From contig NZ_CP042819.1 in assembly GCF_008065155.1 (NCBI RefSeq), positions 2,906,001 through 2,970,000 on the forward strand: 64,000 nt of DNA, written 5' to 3'. The position numbers were made by a program, and so were the translations under genes. Below the pieces are notes generated by a model, which searched no databases, was not told where the DNA came from, and saw nothing but the letters and a program-made list of their open reading frames with translations. The stretch is from Octadecabacter sp. SW4. GTDB lineage: Bacteria > Pseudomonadota > Alphaproteobacteria > Rhodobacterales > Rhodobacteraceae. Positions 9,481 to 17,643 of this stretch are shown one piece after another (position 1 is the first letter of the stretch; every line of letters starts with the position of its first letter).

Positions 9481-10235
9481 CAGGCGGTCTGACGCATGAT
9501 GCCTTTCTTGGCGGGCGCCTGACGATTGCACAACCTGCAGACGGATTTCGCGCAGGCGTCGATGCAGTCCTGCTTGCAGCCGCGACACCGGCCAAGGCTG
9601 GCGATCATGTGCTTGAACTGGGATGTGGTGTCGGGACGGCGCTGCTTTGCCTTGGCGTGCGCGTGCCGGATCTGGACATAACCGGTCTGGAGCTTCAGCC
9701 CGACTACGCGGAGCTGGCACGGGCGAATGTTGCATCCAACGGTGCCCAGGCCGAAATTGTTACGGGAAACCTGTCTGAAATGCCCGTCGCGCTGCGCAAT
9801 CGCAGCTTTGACCATGTGCTGGCGAACCCGCCATATTATCGACCCGGTGTTGGTCATGCTTCGGTGGATAAGGGGCGCGACACAGCGCTGCGCGGCGAAA
9901 CCGATCTGGCGATCTGGGTTGATGTGGCGACGCGCCGTCTGCGCCCCCGCGGCTGCCTGACGATCATCCAACGTATTGACCGCTTGCCCGACTTGTTGCG
10001 CGCCTGTGATGCACGCCTCGGCGCGATCACCGTACGCGCCTTCACACCGCAGCAAGATCGCAACGCGCATCTGGTGATTGTGCAAGCCACCAAGGGCGCG
10101 CGCGCCCCGTTTCGCATGGCCGCGCCGATTGTCATGCATACCAATGAAACCGGTGGATCCGGTCGCAAAGAATTTACCCCCGACCTGAGCGCTATTTTGC
10201 GCGACGGCGCACCCCTTCCGCCCTTGTCTGGTTAA
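9477..10235 (+). CDS. tRNA1(Val) (adenine-N6)-methyltransferase-like protein (TrmN6/YfiC family)
   Basis: A 252-residue class I SAM methyltransferase. Motif I is seen in HVLELGCGVGTALLCLG (about residues 42-58), and the adenine-N6-type NPPY motif in FDHVLANPPYYRPG (about residues 110-123). The N-terminal TIAQPADGFRAGVDAVLLAA segment is typical of the TrmN6 family, which modifies A37 of tRNA1(Val). Substrate identity is inferred from family. Confidence 0.85.
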   Translation: MTGGLTHDAFLGGRLTIAQPADGFRAGVDAVLLAAATPAKAGDHVLELGCGVGTALLCLGVRVPDLDITGLELQPDYAELARANVASNGAQAEIVTGNLSEMPVALRNRSFDHVLANPPYYRPGVGHASVDKGRDTALRGETDLAIWVDVATRRLRPRGCLTIIQRIDRLPDLLRACDARLGAITVRAFTPQQDRNAHLVIVQATKGARAPFRMAAPIVMHTNETGGSGRKEFTPDLSAILRDGAPLPPLSG

Positions 10236-10356
10236 CAATTTGGCAAGGAATCCTGCGCCAGAATATGGTTAGGCGAATTGCTGCCGTGCAGCGTGACAGC
10301 GCCTGAAATCTGTGGTGCAATACCCGTGCTCACAACCCAAACACAGGAGGACGACC

Positions 10357-10524
10357 ATGACCTTGAGTTCGCACTTGCAGGAGCTGAAGCGGAAACATGA
10401 AACCCTGTCCGAGGCCGTCGAATTGGCCCAGCGAAGCCCAGCAACAGACGATCTTGAAATCGCGCGGATGAAGAAAGAAAAACTCCACCTGAAGGAAGAA
10501 ATTTCGCGGCTTAGCACCGTCTAA
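10357..10524 (+). CDS. YdcH/DUF465 family small helical protein
   Basis: A 55-residue protein (MTLSSHLQELKRKHETLSEAV, ending KEEISRLSTV), almost wholly alpha-helical and likely a coiled-coil hairpin of the YdcH/DUF465 type; function unknown. The start is fixed by a strong AGGAGG ribosome-binding site at 10345-10350, seven bases before the ATG. It ends convergently with the downstream transporter, sharing four bases. Confidence 0.85.
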   Translation: MTLSSHLQELKRKHETLSEAVELAQRSPATDDLEIARMKKEKLHLKEEISRLSTV

Positions 10525-11392
10525 CCTGTTGATGTCTTGGCGCTGGCATTTGCAGCCAGCGCCGCACCTGCCGTAATCAATAGCGCGGCCACCACCAGTG
10601 TCCATTGCGCTGTCGCCACCCCTGCCAATACCAAAACCATCGTTGACAAGACAGGCGCCGCATAAGACGCCACGCCAAGCAGTTGAATATCGCCCTGCTT
10701 GACGCCGATGTCCCAGACAAAAAACGCAAGGCCCACCGGCCCAAGCCCCAGCCCCAACACGGCTAACCAGCCAAGCGTGTTCACGGGCCAGACCGTTGTT
10801 TCAAATGTGATATGTGCAATCAGCGACAGCAGCGCACTGGCAACGCAAAAGACGGCTACACTGCCGGTTGGCACGGCCCCGAACCGGCGCGACCCGACCG
10901 AATAGGTTGACCAGGTCAACGCGCACAACAACGCCAGCCCATAGCCAAGCGCGGCGTCTGCTTCAAAACTGCGCACCTCGGCGCCGACAATAACCGCCGC
11001 TCCGGCAAAAGCCACAAACGCACCAATCACATGCCCCACGCCCAGTCTTTCCCCCGGCAAAAACCCCGAAAAAAGCACGATGAACAACGGCCAGAGATAC
11101 GCGATCAAGCCAGCTTCGGCAGCGGGGCAAGGCGAAGCGCCGAAAAATATAGCGCGTGATATCCGAACAGACCCAAGGTGCCAAAGGCGTATACATACAG
11201 CGGAACCTGCGTAATCTGGCGCAAACCACCTGTTGCAAACAACCACAGCAAACCGATGGCGCCAGCGATCGCAAAACTTAATGCGCTTAGCAGAAACGGC
11301 GGCACGGGGGCCGACCCAACGGTGAACAAGGCCAGCAAGGACCACAGTAAAACCGCTGAAAACCCAAAGCCTGTGGCGCGGCGGCGCGTCAT
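10521..11392 (-). CDS. EamA/DMT-family transporter, frameshifted as sequenced
   Basis: A drug/metabolite-type permease of about 290 residues with ten predicted membrane helices. The N-terminal part (MTRRRATGFGFSAVLLWSLL through FSALRLAP) and the rest (AEAGLIAYLWPLFIVLFSG onward) are in different frames. They join near 11117-11127 if one base is restored in the GC-rich stretch, giving the familiar ALRLAPPAEAGLIAYLWP. The start at 11392 overlaps the stop of the LysR gene upstream (ATGA), suggesting one operon. The substrate is unknown. The break is probably a sequence error (see findings). Confidence 0.8.
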
Positions 11393-12330
11393 GCGACATC
11401 CTCGGCTTTGATCAGGGTGCGACCTTTCTCGAAGACTTCGGACGACTTGATTTCGGCCTTGACCCATGCGCGAAACGCGGCCACTTGCGGGCGGCTTTCG
11501 TGGCCTTTCGGGCAGACAAACCGAAACTGTGCCTTGGTCAGCAAACCGATTTCAAACGGCGCGACCAACCGCCCCGATTCCAATGCGCGAGTCGCCAATG
11601 ACACGCGCCCCAGCACCACGCCTGCCCCGGAAAACGCCGCGTCAAGCGCGTGGTCCGCCTGCGAAAACCGGGCACCGTGGCTTGCGTCAATATCCACACC
11701 GACAGCCCGGCCCCAGGCTGCCCAATCGGCCGGTTGCTGGAAAAAGGCGGTCGAATCGTCATGGATCAACTGTGCGTCGCGCAAATCTTGGGGCCGTTTG
11801 ATTTGTGCGGCCAGCTCTGGCGTCATCATCGGTGTCATCCACTCGCGGATCAGGGGTTCGGAAAAGTAGGTCTTGCCCTCGTCAAGCCCAAACCGGATCG
11901 CTGCATCAACCTCGTCGCGATCAAAATCAATCAGGCGCAATGTTGCAGCGACCCGCAATTCAATCTCGGGGTGGGTTTGCGCAAAATCGTAGATACGCGG
12001 AGCGAGCCATTTTGAGGTAAAGGCCGGGCCCGCGGTGACCGTGAGGGTGCTTTCGTCACTTAACCGCTTGGTCGCGCGCCAAGCCGCTGAAAGGGTTGAA
12101 AAACCATCCGAAAGCCCCGGGGCAAGCGTGCGCCCTGCTTCGGTCAGTTCAACCGCGCGGTTCAAACGCCGAAATACGGGCCGACCCAGATGCGCCTCAA
12201 GGGATTTGATCTGAAAGGACAGGGCGGCAGGCGTGACCCCCAATTCATCCGCGGCACGGGCAAAGGACATGTGTCGCGCGGCCGCATCAAAAGCGCGCAG
12301 AGCCGTCAGAGGGGGAAGCCGATCAGCCAT
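11389..12330 (-). CDS. LysR-family transcriptional regulator (GcvA-like)
   Basis: A 313-residue protein starting at MADRLPPLTALRAFDAAARH. The N-terminal winged helix-turn-helix is seen in SFARAADELGVTPAALSFQIKSLEAHLG, and the rest is the periplasmic-binding-protein-like effector domain with the TSKWLAPR segment of the GcvA subgroup. It overlaps the EamA gene by four bases on the same strand, so it probably co-transcribes with that transporter and may control it or the divergent small gene at 12436. Confidence 0.9.
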   Translation of the reverse strand: MADRLPPLTALRAFDAAARHMSFARAADELGVTPAALSFQIKSLEAHLGRPVFRRLNRAVELTEAGRTLAPGLSDGFSTLSAAWRATKRLSDESTLTVTAGPAFTSKWLAPRIYDFAQTHPEIELRVAATLRLIDFDRDEVDAAIRFGLDEGKTYFSEPLIREWMTPMMTPELAAQIKRPQDLRDAQLIHDDSTAFFQQPADWAAWGRAVGVDIDASHGARFSQADHALDAAFSGAGVVLGRVSLATRALESGRLVAPFEIGLLTKAQFRFVCPKGHESRPQVAAFRAWVKAEIKSSEVFEKGRTLIKAEDVA

Positions 12331-12435
12331 AGTCAGTTTAGTATAACTTAACTGAAGACAAAGGAAGTCTCGTTTGTCAGCGACGCGGTCACAGCCCATG
12401 TTAGGGCAAGTGAAACACAACCCGAGGAGCCTAGA

Positions 12436-12534
12436 ATGATCGAGATTACATCCAGTCACCGCACCCGCAACGCCTATGCCAAAGCGCATGCCGCACGCGG
12501 CGCCTTCATCCGCCAGATGTTTCACTGGTGGTAG
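12436..12534 (+). CDS. Very short putative protein (32 aa)
   Basis: The frame reads MIEITSSHRTRNAYAKAHAA and ends in FIRQMFHWW. It has an excellent ribosome-binding site (GAGGAG at 12424-12429, six bases before the ATG), lies divergent to the LysR gene, and is followed directly by a terminator-like hairpin. The aromatic Trp-Trp end and Arg/His-rich helix resemble short DUF1127-like alphaproteobacterial peptides, but the match is not firm. Confidence 0.5.
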   Translation: MIEITSSHRTRNAYAKAHAARGAFIRQMFHWW

Positions 12535-12566
12535 CAAAAAAGGCCGGCCCAACCGGGCCGACCTTT
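12535..12566 (-). terminator. Rho-independent terminator of phaB (possibly bidirectional)
   Basis: A hairpin with arms AGGCCGGCCC (12541-12550) and GGGCCGACCT (12555-12564), loop AACC, one mismatch. Read on the minus strand it is followed by six T residues, 22 bp beyond the phaB stop. On the plus strand it follows the 32-codon gene with a shorter T run. Confidence 0.75.
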
Positions 12567-12587
12567 TCAACGACAGCGCCGCGGCGA

Positions 12588-13313
12588 TCAGGCCATGTAT
12601 TGGCCACCGTTTGCGGATATCGTCGAGCCCGTGATAAAGGCCGCGTCGTCGGAGGCCAAAAAGACAACCGCGCGCGCAATTTCATCAGGTTCGCCAAGAC
12701 GACCAACCGGAATCTGCGGCAAGATCACCTCGTTCATCACCTTTTCGGGGATCGTGCTCATCATTTCGGTGTTGATGTAGCCCGGGCAAATCACATTGAC
12801 GGTGATGCCTGCGCGCGCGCCTTCCTGGGCCAAGGCCTTGGAGAATCCGATATCGCCGGACTTCGCAGCAGCATAGTTTGCCTGGGCGAACTGGCCTTTC
12901 TGACCGTTGATCGAACTGATCGAGATCACCCGCCCGAATTTGCGGTCCCGCATACCGCCCCAGACATTGTGGGTCATATTGAACAGGCCCGAAAGATTGG
13001 TGTCGATCACCTCTTGCCACTGCTGCGGGGTCATACGGTGGAACGGCGCATCGCGGGTGATGCCAGCGTTGTTCACCAAGACTTCGACCGGGCCAAGATC
13101 AGCCTCGACCTGCGCGATTCCGGCCTGACAGGCCTCGTAATTGCCCACATCCCATTTGTAGGTTTTGATACCTGTCTCCTTGGTGAATGCGGCGGCTTTT
13201 TCATCGTTCCCGGCGTAGGTCGCAGCGACGGTGTAGCCCGCGGCGGCCAGTGATTTTGAGATCGCCGCGCCGATTCCGCGCGATCCCCCGGTGACAAGTG
13301 CAACGCGTGACAT
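12588..13313 (-). CDS. phaB: Acetoacetyl-CoA reductase (PHB synthesis)
   Basis: A 241-residue short-chain dehydrogenase that reduces acetoacetyl-CoA to 3-hydroxybutyryl-CoA with NADPH for polyhydroxybutyrate. It has the cofactor motif TGGSRGIG (residues 8-15), NNAG, the catalytic Ser (SISSINGQKG) and YxxxK (YAAAKSG). The SINGQKGQFAQANY stretch is diagnostic of PhaB. It lies 131 bp downstream of phaA on the same strand, behind an intergenic hairpin. Confidence 0.95.
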   Translation of the reverse strand: MSRVALVTGGSRGIGAAISKSLAAAGYTVAATYAGNDEKAAAFTKETGIKTYKWDVGNYEACQAGIAQVEADLGPVEVLVNNAGITRDAPFHRMTPQQWQEVIDTNLSGLFNMTHNVWGGMRDRKFGRVISISSINGQKGQFAQANYAAAKSGDIGFSKALAQEGARAGITVNVICPGYINTEMMSTIPEKVMNEVILPQIPVGRLGEPDEIARAVVFLASDDAAFITGSTISANGGQYMA

Positions 13314-13400
13314 ATGGTATTCTCCTCAATTCTGTTCGTAATGATGTTATGTGTTGAATTCTTTGGGCGCAACTTTATTGCGTAGATAAAAACGAGTTTG

Positions 13401-13430
13401 CGGGGCCAAGTCCTCCCAAACTTGGCCCCG
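13401..13430 (-). terminator. Intergenic hairpin between phaA and phaB
   Basis: A perfect 11-bp stem: CGGGGCCAAGT (13401-13411) and ACTTGGCCCCG (13420-13430), with an 8-base loop. It starts 15 bp after the phaA stop. On the minus strand the T-rich stretch begins about seven bases after the stem, so termination may be partial and could set the phaA:phaB ratio. Confidence 0.6.
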
Positions 13431-13444
13431 CGTCCTCCCGGTGG

Positions 13445-14620
13445 TTAGGGGCGTTCGACACAAAGGGCGACGCCCATCCCGCCACCGATACACAGCGTTG
13501 CGAGGCCCTTCTTGGCATCGCGGCGCTTCATCTCGAACAGCAAGGTGTTCAACACACGGCAGCCCGACGCGCCAATCGGGTGGCCGATGGCGATCGCGCC
13601 GCCGTTCACGTTCACGATAGCCGGATCCCAGCCCATGTCTTTGTTGACGGCACAGGCCTGCGCCGCAAAGGCTTCATTGGCCTCGACCAGATCAAGGTCA
13701 CCGACGGCCCAACCGGCCTTGTCCAGCGCCTTGCGCGATGCATAGATCGGGCCGACACCCATGATGGACGGGTCCAAACCGGCTGTCGCGTAGGATGCGA
13801 TCCGCGCCAAGGGTTCGATGCCGCGCTTTTCGGCCTCCTCGGCGGACATCAGCAATGTGGCCGCAGCCCCATCGTTCAGGCCGGATGCGTTGGCTGCTGT
13901 GACGGTCCCCTCTTTGGCGAAGGCAGGCCGCATTTTGGCCATCGCGTCGATATTGGCGCCGTGGCGGATGTATTCGTCCTGATCGACCACGATATCACCC
14001 TTGCGAGTCTTCACGGTAAAGGCCGCAATTTCATCAGCGAACCTGCCTGCCTTCTGCGCAGCTTCGGCCTTGTTTTGCGATGCAACCGCGAATTCGTCCT
14101 GCATCTCGCGGGAAATTTGCCACTTCTCAGCAACATTTTCAGCGGTTTGGCCCATGTGATAGTTGTTGAACGCATCCCAAAGGCCGTCCTTGATCATGGT
14201 ATCGATCAGCTTCATATCGCCCATCTTTTGACCGGCGCGCATGTTTTGCGCATGCGGTGATAGCGTCATGTTTTCCTGACCGCCGGCCGCGACGATGTTG
14301 GCATCTCCCAGCATGATATGCTGCGCGCCCAGCGCAACAGCACGCAGACCGGACCCGCACACCTGATTGATCGACCAGGCCGCGCTTTCCTGTGGGAAGC
14401 CTGCGTTGATATGTGCCTGGCGCGCCGGGTTCTGGCCCTGTGCGGCGGTCAACACCTGACCCAAAATTGTCTCGCTGACCTCGGATGGGTCAACGCCGGC
14501 GCGCGCCACGACCTCGGCCAGAACTGCGGTGCCCAGATCATGGGCGGGGGTATTGGCAAACGCCCCACCAAAACTGCCCACGGCGGTGCGTGCTGCGGAT
14601 GCGATAACTACGTTGGTCAT
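13445..14620 (-). CDS. phaA: Acetyl-CoA acetyltransferase (beta-ketothiolase)
   Basis: A 391-residue thiolase that condenses two acetyl-CoA into acetoacetyl-CoA. The start [19 protein letters not shown] at 14620 has a GGAGGA site upstream (about 14627-14632). The active-site Cys is in [11 protein letters not shown] (near residue 89), the His is in [17 protein letters not shown], and the second Cys is in [13 protein letters not shown] near the end. It feeds phaB downstream. No PHB synthase is in the window. Confidence 0.96.
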   Translation of the reverse strand: MTNVVIASAARTAVGSFGGAFANTPAHDLGTAVLAEVVARAGVDPSEVSETILGQVLTAAQGQNPARQAHINAGFPQESAAWSINQVCGSGLRAVALGAQHIMLGDANIVAAGGQENMTLSPHAQNMRAGQKMGDMKLIDTMIKDGLWDAFNNYHMGQTAENVAEKWQISREMQDEFAVASQNKAEAAQKAGRFADEIAAFTVKTRKGDIVVDQDEYIRHGANIDAMAKMRPAFAKEGTVTAANASGLNDGAAATLLMSAEEAEKRGIEPLARIASYATAGLDPSIMGVGPIYASRKALDKAGWAVGDLDLVEANEAFAAQACAVNKDMGWDPAIVNVNGGAIAIGHPIGASGCRVLNTLLFEMKRRDAKKGLATLCIGGGMGVALCVERP

Positions 14621-14781
14621 GGATGACTCCTCCTGAATGCGACCCAAAGGGGCGACGAGGAGGCATGCACAACACAGCGTGCGGGCCCCACACCCGCCGT
14701 TGCAAACTTTCATATGGCGTGGGCGACGTCAGGGCAACGTGATTCACAGCGGCATCGGCGTGCACCCGCCATGCGCAGGCG

Positions 14782-15588
14782 TCAAAGCGTAAACTTCGGG
14801 ACACCGATGTGATAGCCCTGAAGGCAATCGACACCAAAGGACGAAAGAAACTCGGCTTCAGCCGCGGTTTCAACGCCTTGGGCCACGGCGAACATTTCAA
14901 ACTGATGCGCGACTGTGATCAGCGCCTCGGCCAAAACCTGATTGTCGGGAGAGTGGTTGATGCCGCTGACAAAGCAGCGATCAAGTTTCACCATATCGAA
15001 GAAGAAATCCTTGAGGTGGCGAAACGCCGTCATGCCGCCACCAAAGTCATCCAGCGCAAAGGCCACGCCACAGGGCTGCATTTCTTCCATAAAGCGAATG
15101 ACCATTTCATGCAGTTGCATCGCCGAGGTTTCACCCACCTCGAGGATCAAACGGTGCGCCACCGCAGGATCACGGTCAAGCCGCTGGTCAAGGCGGCGGC
15201 GCCAGGCCGCATCCCCGATCGAGCGGGCCGAGACATTCAGCGATAAGCGCAGTGTGGGATTGGCTTGCAGCATGTCCAACCCGTGGCGCAGCGTTTCACA
15301 ATCCACATCACGGCCCAGCGCGTTTTCGGCGATCTGGCCCATGAATTGCCCGGCTGGCACGATGCGCCCACCCTCGTCCAGAACCCTGATCAACCCTTCA
15401 TAAAATGCGACTTGTTTGGCATCGTCCGCACGCACGACAGGTTGAAACGCCAACATGGTGTTGCCCCGTTCAAGGGCATTACGCACGATCGAGAGCACGT
15501 CGCGGTCACGACTGGCCACAGCGTATTGCAGCGGATCCATCGGCATTTGTGCGTCCAACGCACCCGGTGAAAGATCAAACGTGGCCAT
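14782..15588 (-). CDS. EAL-domain protein (c-di-GMP phosphodiesterase-like)
   Basis: About 268 residues, starting at MATFDLSPGALDA with an AGGGGAC site upstream. It is a stand-alone EAL domain with no sensor. Visible signature residues are Glu in FYEGLIRV (the EAL position), Asn in LSLNVSARS, Glu in LILEVGETS, DDFGGG, Lys in VKLDRCF and the Gln in LQGYHIG. The usual AEGVET segment reads AQGVET, so one acidic position is changed and activity is not certain. If active it degrades cyclic di-GMP to pGpG. Confidence 0.85.
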   Translation of the reverse strand: MATFDLSPGALDAQMPMDPLQYAVASRDRDVLSIVRNALERGNTMLAFQPVVRADDAKQVAFYEGLIRVLDEGGRIVPAGQFMGQIAENALGRDVDCETLRHGLDMLQANPTLRLSLNVSARSIGDAAWRRRLDQRLDRDPAVAHRLILEVGETSAMQLHEMVIRFMEEMQPCGVAFALDDFGGGMTAFRHLKDFFFDMVKLDRCFVSGINHSPDNQVLAEALITVAHQFEMFAVAQGVETAAEAEFLSSFGVDCLQGYHIGVPKFTL

Positions 15589-15692
15589 TGCAGTTGTCCC
15601 CTGGTCGGCCACTGTTATCCCCGCCCCGCACTTAACGGCTGGTAAAGGATCACGATTTGCGATGAATTGTAGGCAGATTGCAGGAGGGCGAT

Positions 15693-16256
15693 ATGAGCGA
15701 GCGTTGTGGCTGGGCTGGTAGCGAGAAAATCTATACCGACTATCACGATACCGAATGGGGCGTGCCAGAATACGACAGCCGCGCCCTGTGGGAAAAGCTG
15801 ATTCTGGACGGGTTTCAGGCGGGTCTAAGCTGGATCACGATCCTGAAAAAGCGCGACAACTTTCGCGAGGCATTTGCCGGCTTCGACCCCGAAACAATCG
15901 CGCAGTGGGGCGAGCCCGAAGTGCTGGCTTGCCTTGATAACCCCGGAATCATCCGCCACCGCGGCAAGATCGAAGCGACGATCTCCAATGCCCGCGCCTA
16001 TCTGGAGATGGATGATTTCGCGGCGTGGTGCTGGGCCTATACCGATGGCAAACCGATCCAAAACACTTGGGCGACTATGGCCGAGGTTCCGGCGGCCACC
16101 CCCCTTTCCACCCAGATGTCCAAGGATTTGAAAAAAGCGGGCTTCAAGTTCTGCGGCCCGACGATTGTCTATGCCTGGCTGCAAGCCTGTGGGCTGATCA
16201 ACGACCATTTGGTCACTTGCCCACAATACGCGTCATGCAAAGCGCTGGCACGATAG
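15693..16256 (+). CDS. tag: DNA-3-methyladenine glycosylase I
   Basis: A 187-residue protein of standard Tag length, removing 3-methyladenine from DNA in base-excision repair. The N-terminus MSERCGWAGSEKIYTDYHDTEWG holds the first zinc Cys and the conserved YHDxEWG. The C-terminus has His and Cys ligands (NDHLVTCPQYASC). The pocket segment GFQAGLSWITIL is present. An AGGAGG ribosome-binding site precedes the ATG. Confidence 0.95.
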   Translation: MSERCGWAGSEKIYTDYHDTEWGVPEYDSRALWEKLILDGFQAGLSWITILKKRDNFREAFAGFDPETIAQWGEPEVLACLDNPGIIRHRGKIEATISNARAYLEMDDFAAWCWAYTDGKPIQNTWATMAEVPAATPLSTQMSKDLKKAGFKFCGPTIVYAWLQACGLINDHLVTCPQYASCKALAR

Positions 16257-16697
16257 CTACCAACGCTTCAATGCATCCTCGTCCGCGTCTTTGGCCGTGA
16301 CCCAATCGGCCCCGTTGTCGGTTTCTTCCTTCTTCCAGAAGGGCGCGCGCGATTTCAGGTAGTCCATCAGAAACTCTGCCGCCGAAAAGGCATCCGCGCG
16401 ATGCGGTGCGGCGGTCGCTACCATCATGATCGGTTCACCTACCGCTAGCCGCCCATAGCGATGAATCACCATCACATCCGCAAGCGCCCAGCGCGTCGCG
16501 GCCTGCTGCGCGATATCTTCCAGCGCCTTTTCGGTCATGCCCGGATAGTGTTCGATGGTCATCGCAACCAAACCGTCCGTTACATCACGCACCAACCCGC
16601 TAAAGCTGACGATGGCACCGGCACCGGACGCGCGGGCGGTAAACGCATTAAGTTCGGCCCCGCCGTCAAACGCCCCGTCTTGAACGCGAATGTCCAT
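16257..16697 (-). CDS. moaE: Molybdopterin synthase catalytic subunit
   Basis: A 146-residue MoaE. It transfers sulfur from MoaD thiocarboxylate to precursor Z to make molybdopterin. Conserved segments: GAIVSFSGLVRD, LTIEHYPGM-like MTIEHYPGMTEK, VMVIHRYGRLAVGE and the Lys-rich FLMDYLKSRAPFWKKE with catalytic Lys residues. The start shares one base with the moaD stop, so the two are translationally coupled. Confidence 0.95.
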   Translation of the reverse strand: MDIRVQDGAFDGGAELNAFTARASGAGAIVSFSGLVRDVTDGLVAMTIEHYPGMTEKALEDIAQQAATRWALADVMVIHRYGRLAVGEPIMMVATAAPHRADAFSAAEFLMDYLKSRAPFWKKEETDNGADWVTAKDADEDALKRW

Positions 16698-16945
16698 CAG
16701 CCACCCGTCATCGGTGGGAAAAACGCTACTTCGCGCACGCCAGCCAAGGGCGCGTCGAAATCAGTCAAGGTCTGGTCCAGGGCAACCCGTAGCGCACTGA
16801 TATCCGAAAACGCCAACTCATAACGTTCCTCGCGCGCGCGCAGTTCAGCGATCAGGTCATTCACGGTTGCGGCCCGCGTAGCCACCTGTTCGCGGGGCAA
16901 GCCAATCCGTTCACGGACCCATGCGAAATAGACAACGTCAATCAT
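16697..16945 (-). CDS. moaD: Molybdopterin synthase sulfur-carrier subunit
   Basis: An 82-residue ubiquitin-fold protein with the required C-terminal Gly-Gly (FFPPMTGG), the site of thiocarboxylation. It begins MIDVVYFAWVRERIG and lies between pgsA and moaE with overlaps on both sides. The gene order uvrC-pgsA-moaD-moaE is a single minus-strand run. Confidence 0.95.
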   Translation of the reverse strand: MIDVVYFAWVRERIGLPREQVATRAATVNDLIAELRAREERYELAFSDISALRVALDQTLTDFDAPLAGVREVAFFPPMTGG

Positions 16946-17607
16946 GCGGTCTCTCTCAGATAGGGCAGCGATTTACGAAAGTAATCAAAGCCGGTCAGCA
17001 CCGTCAGAACCATCGCCGCCCAAAGCAACACGATGCCAATCCACCAGCTATAAAAAGCACCATTCAGCTTCCACAAGATACCTTGCAAGTCCGGCTCAAT
17101 CCCTTCGAGCACGGCGATGATCATCGCATCATCCATGCCCTCGGTGGATATCTGGAAATAGGTATCAAACGCACCGGTTGAAAACAGCACGGCAATCGCT
17201 GTCATCTGCGCCGCTGTTTTCCACTTTGCCAATTTTGTCACGGCCAAGGTACCCGCAGTATCGCCCAGGAATTCGCGCAGGCCACTGACAAAGGTCTCGC
17301 GGAACATGATCAAGGTCGCGGGCAGCAAAATCCACGGGTCCATTCCCGAAAAGCCGGTAATTACCAACAGGGCGATCACCACCATCGCCTTGTCGGCGAT
17401 CGGATCAAGCATGGCACCGAATTTGGTTTGCTGGTTCCACGCTCGGGCCAGATAGCCGTCGATCCAGTCGGTCGTAGCCGCCACGACAAACAGGACCAAA
17501 GCGAACCAATCCGCCCAGGGGCGCGTGAAATACAAGAACATGATCGCAACACCCGGGGCCGCTAGCAAGCGCAACAGGGTCAGGATATTTGGCAGGTTCC
17601 AAGTCAT
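16942..17607 (-). CDS. pgsA: CDP-diacylglycerol-glycerol-3-phosphate 3-phosphatidyltransferase
   Basis: A 221-residue membrane enzyme making phosphatidylglycerol phosphate. The CDP-alcohol phosphotransferase motif D-x2-D-G-x2-A-R-x8-G-x3-D-x3-D is seen in TDWIDGYLARAWNQQTKFGAMLDPIADK. It has several hydrophobic helices and starts MTWNLPNILTLLRLLAAPGV, typical of PgsA. It lies downstream of uvrC, a common bacterial arrangement. Confidence 0.95.
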   Translation of the reverse strand: MTWNLPNILTLLRLLAAPGVAIMFLYFTRPWADWFALVLFVVAATTDWIDGYLARAWNQQTKFGAMLDPIADKAMVVIALLVITGFSGMDPWILLPATLIMFRETFVSGLREFLGDTAGTLAVTKLAKWKTAAQMTAIAVLFSTGAFDTYFQISTEGMDDAMIIAVLEGIEPDLQGILWKLNGAFYSWWIGIVLLWAAMVLTVLTGFDYFRKSLPYLRETA

Positions 17608-17643
17608 GTCATAGTCCTACCGCCGATTGGCCCTGCGCACCAC

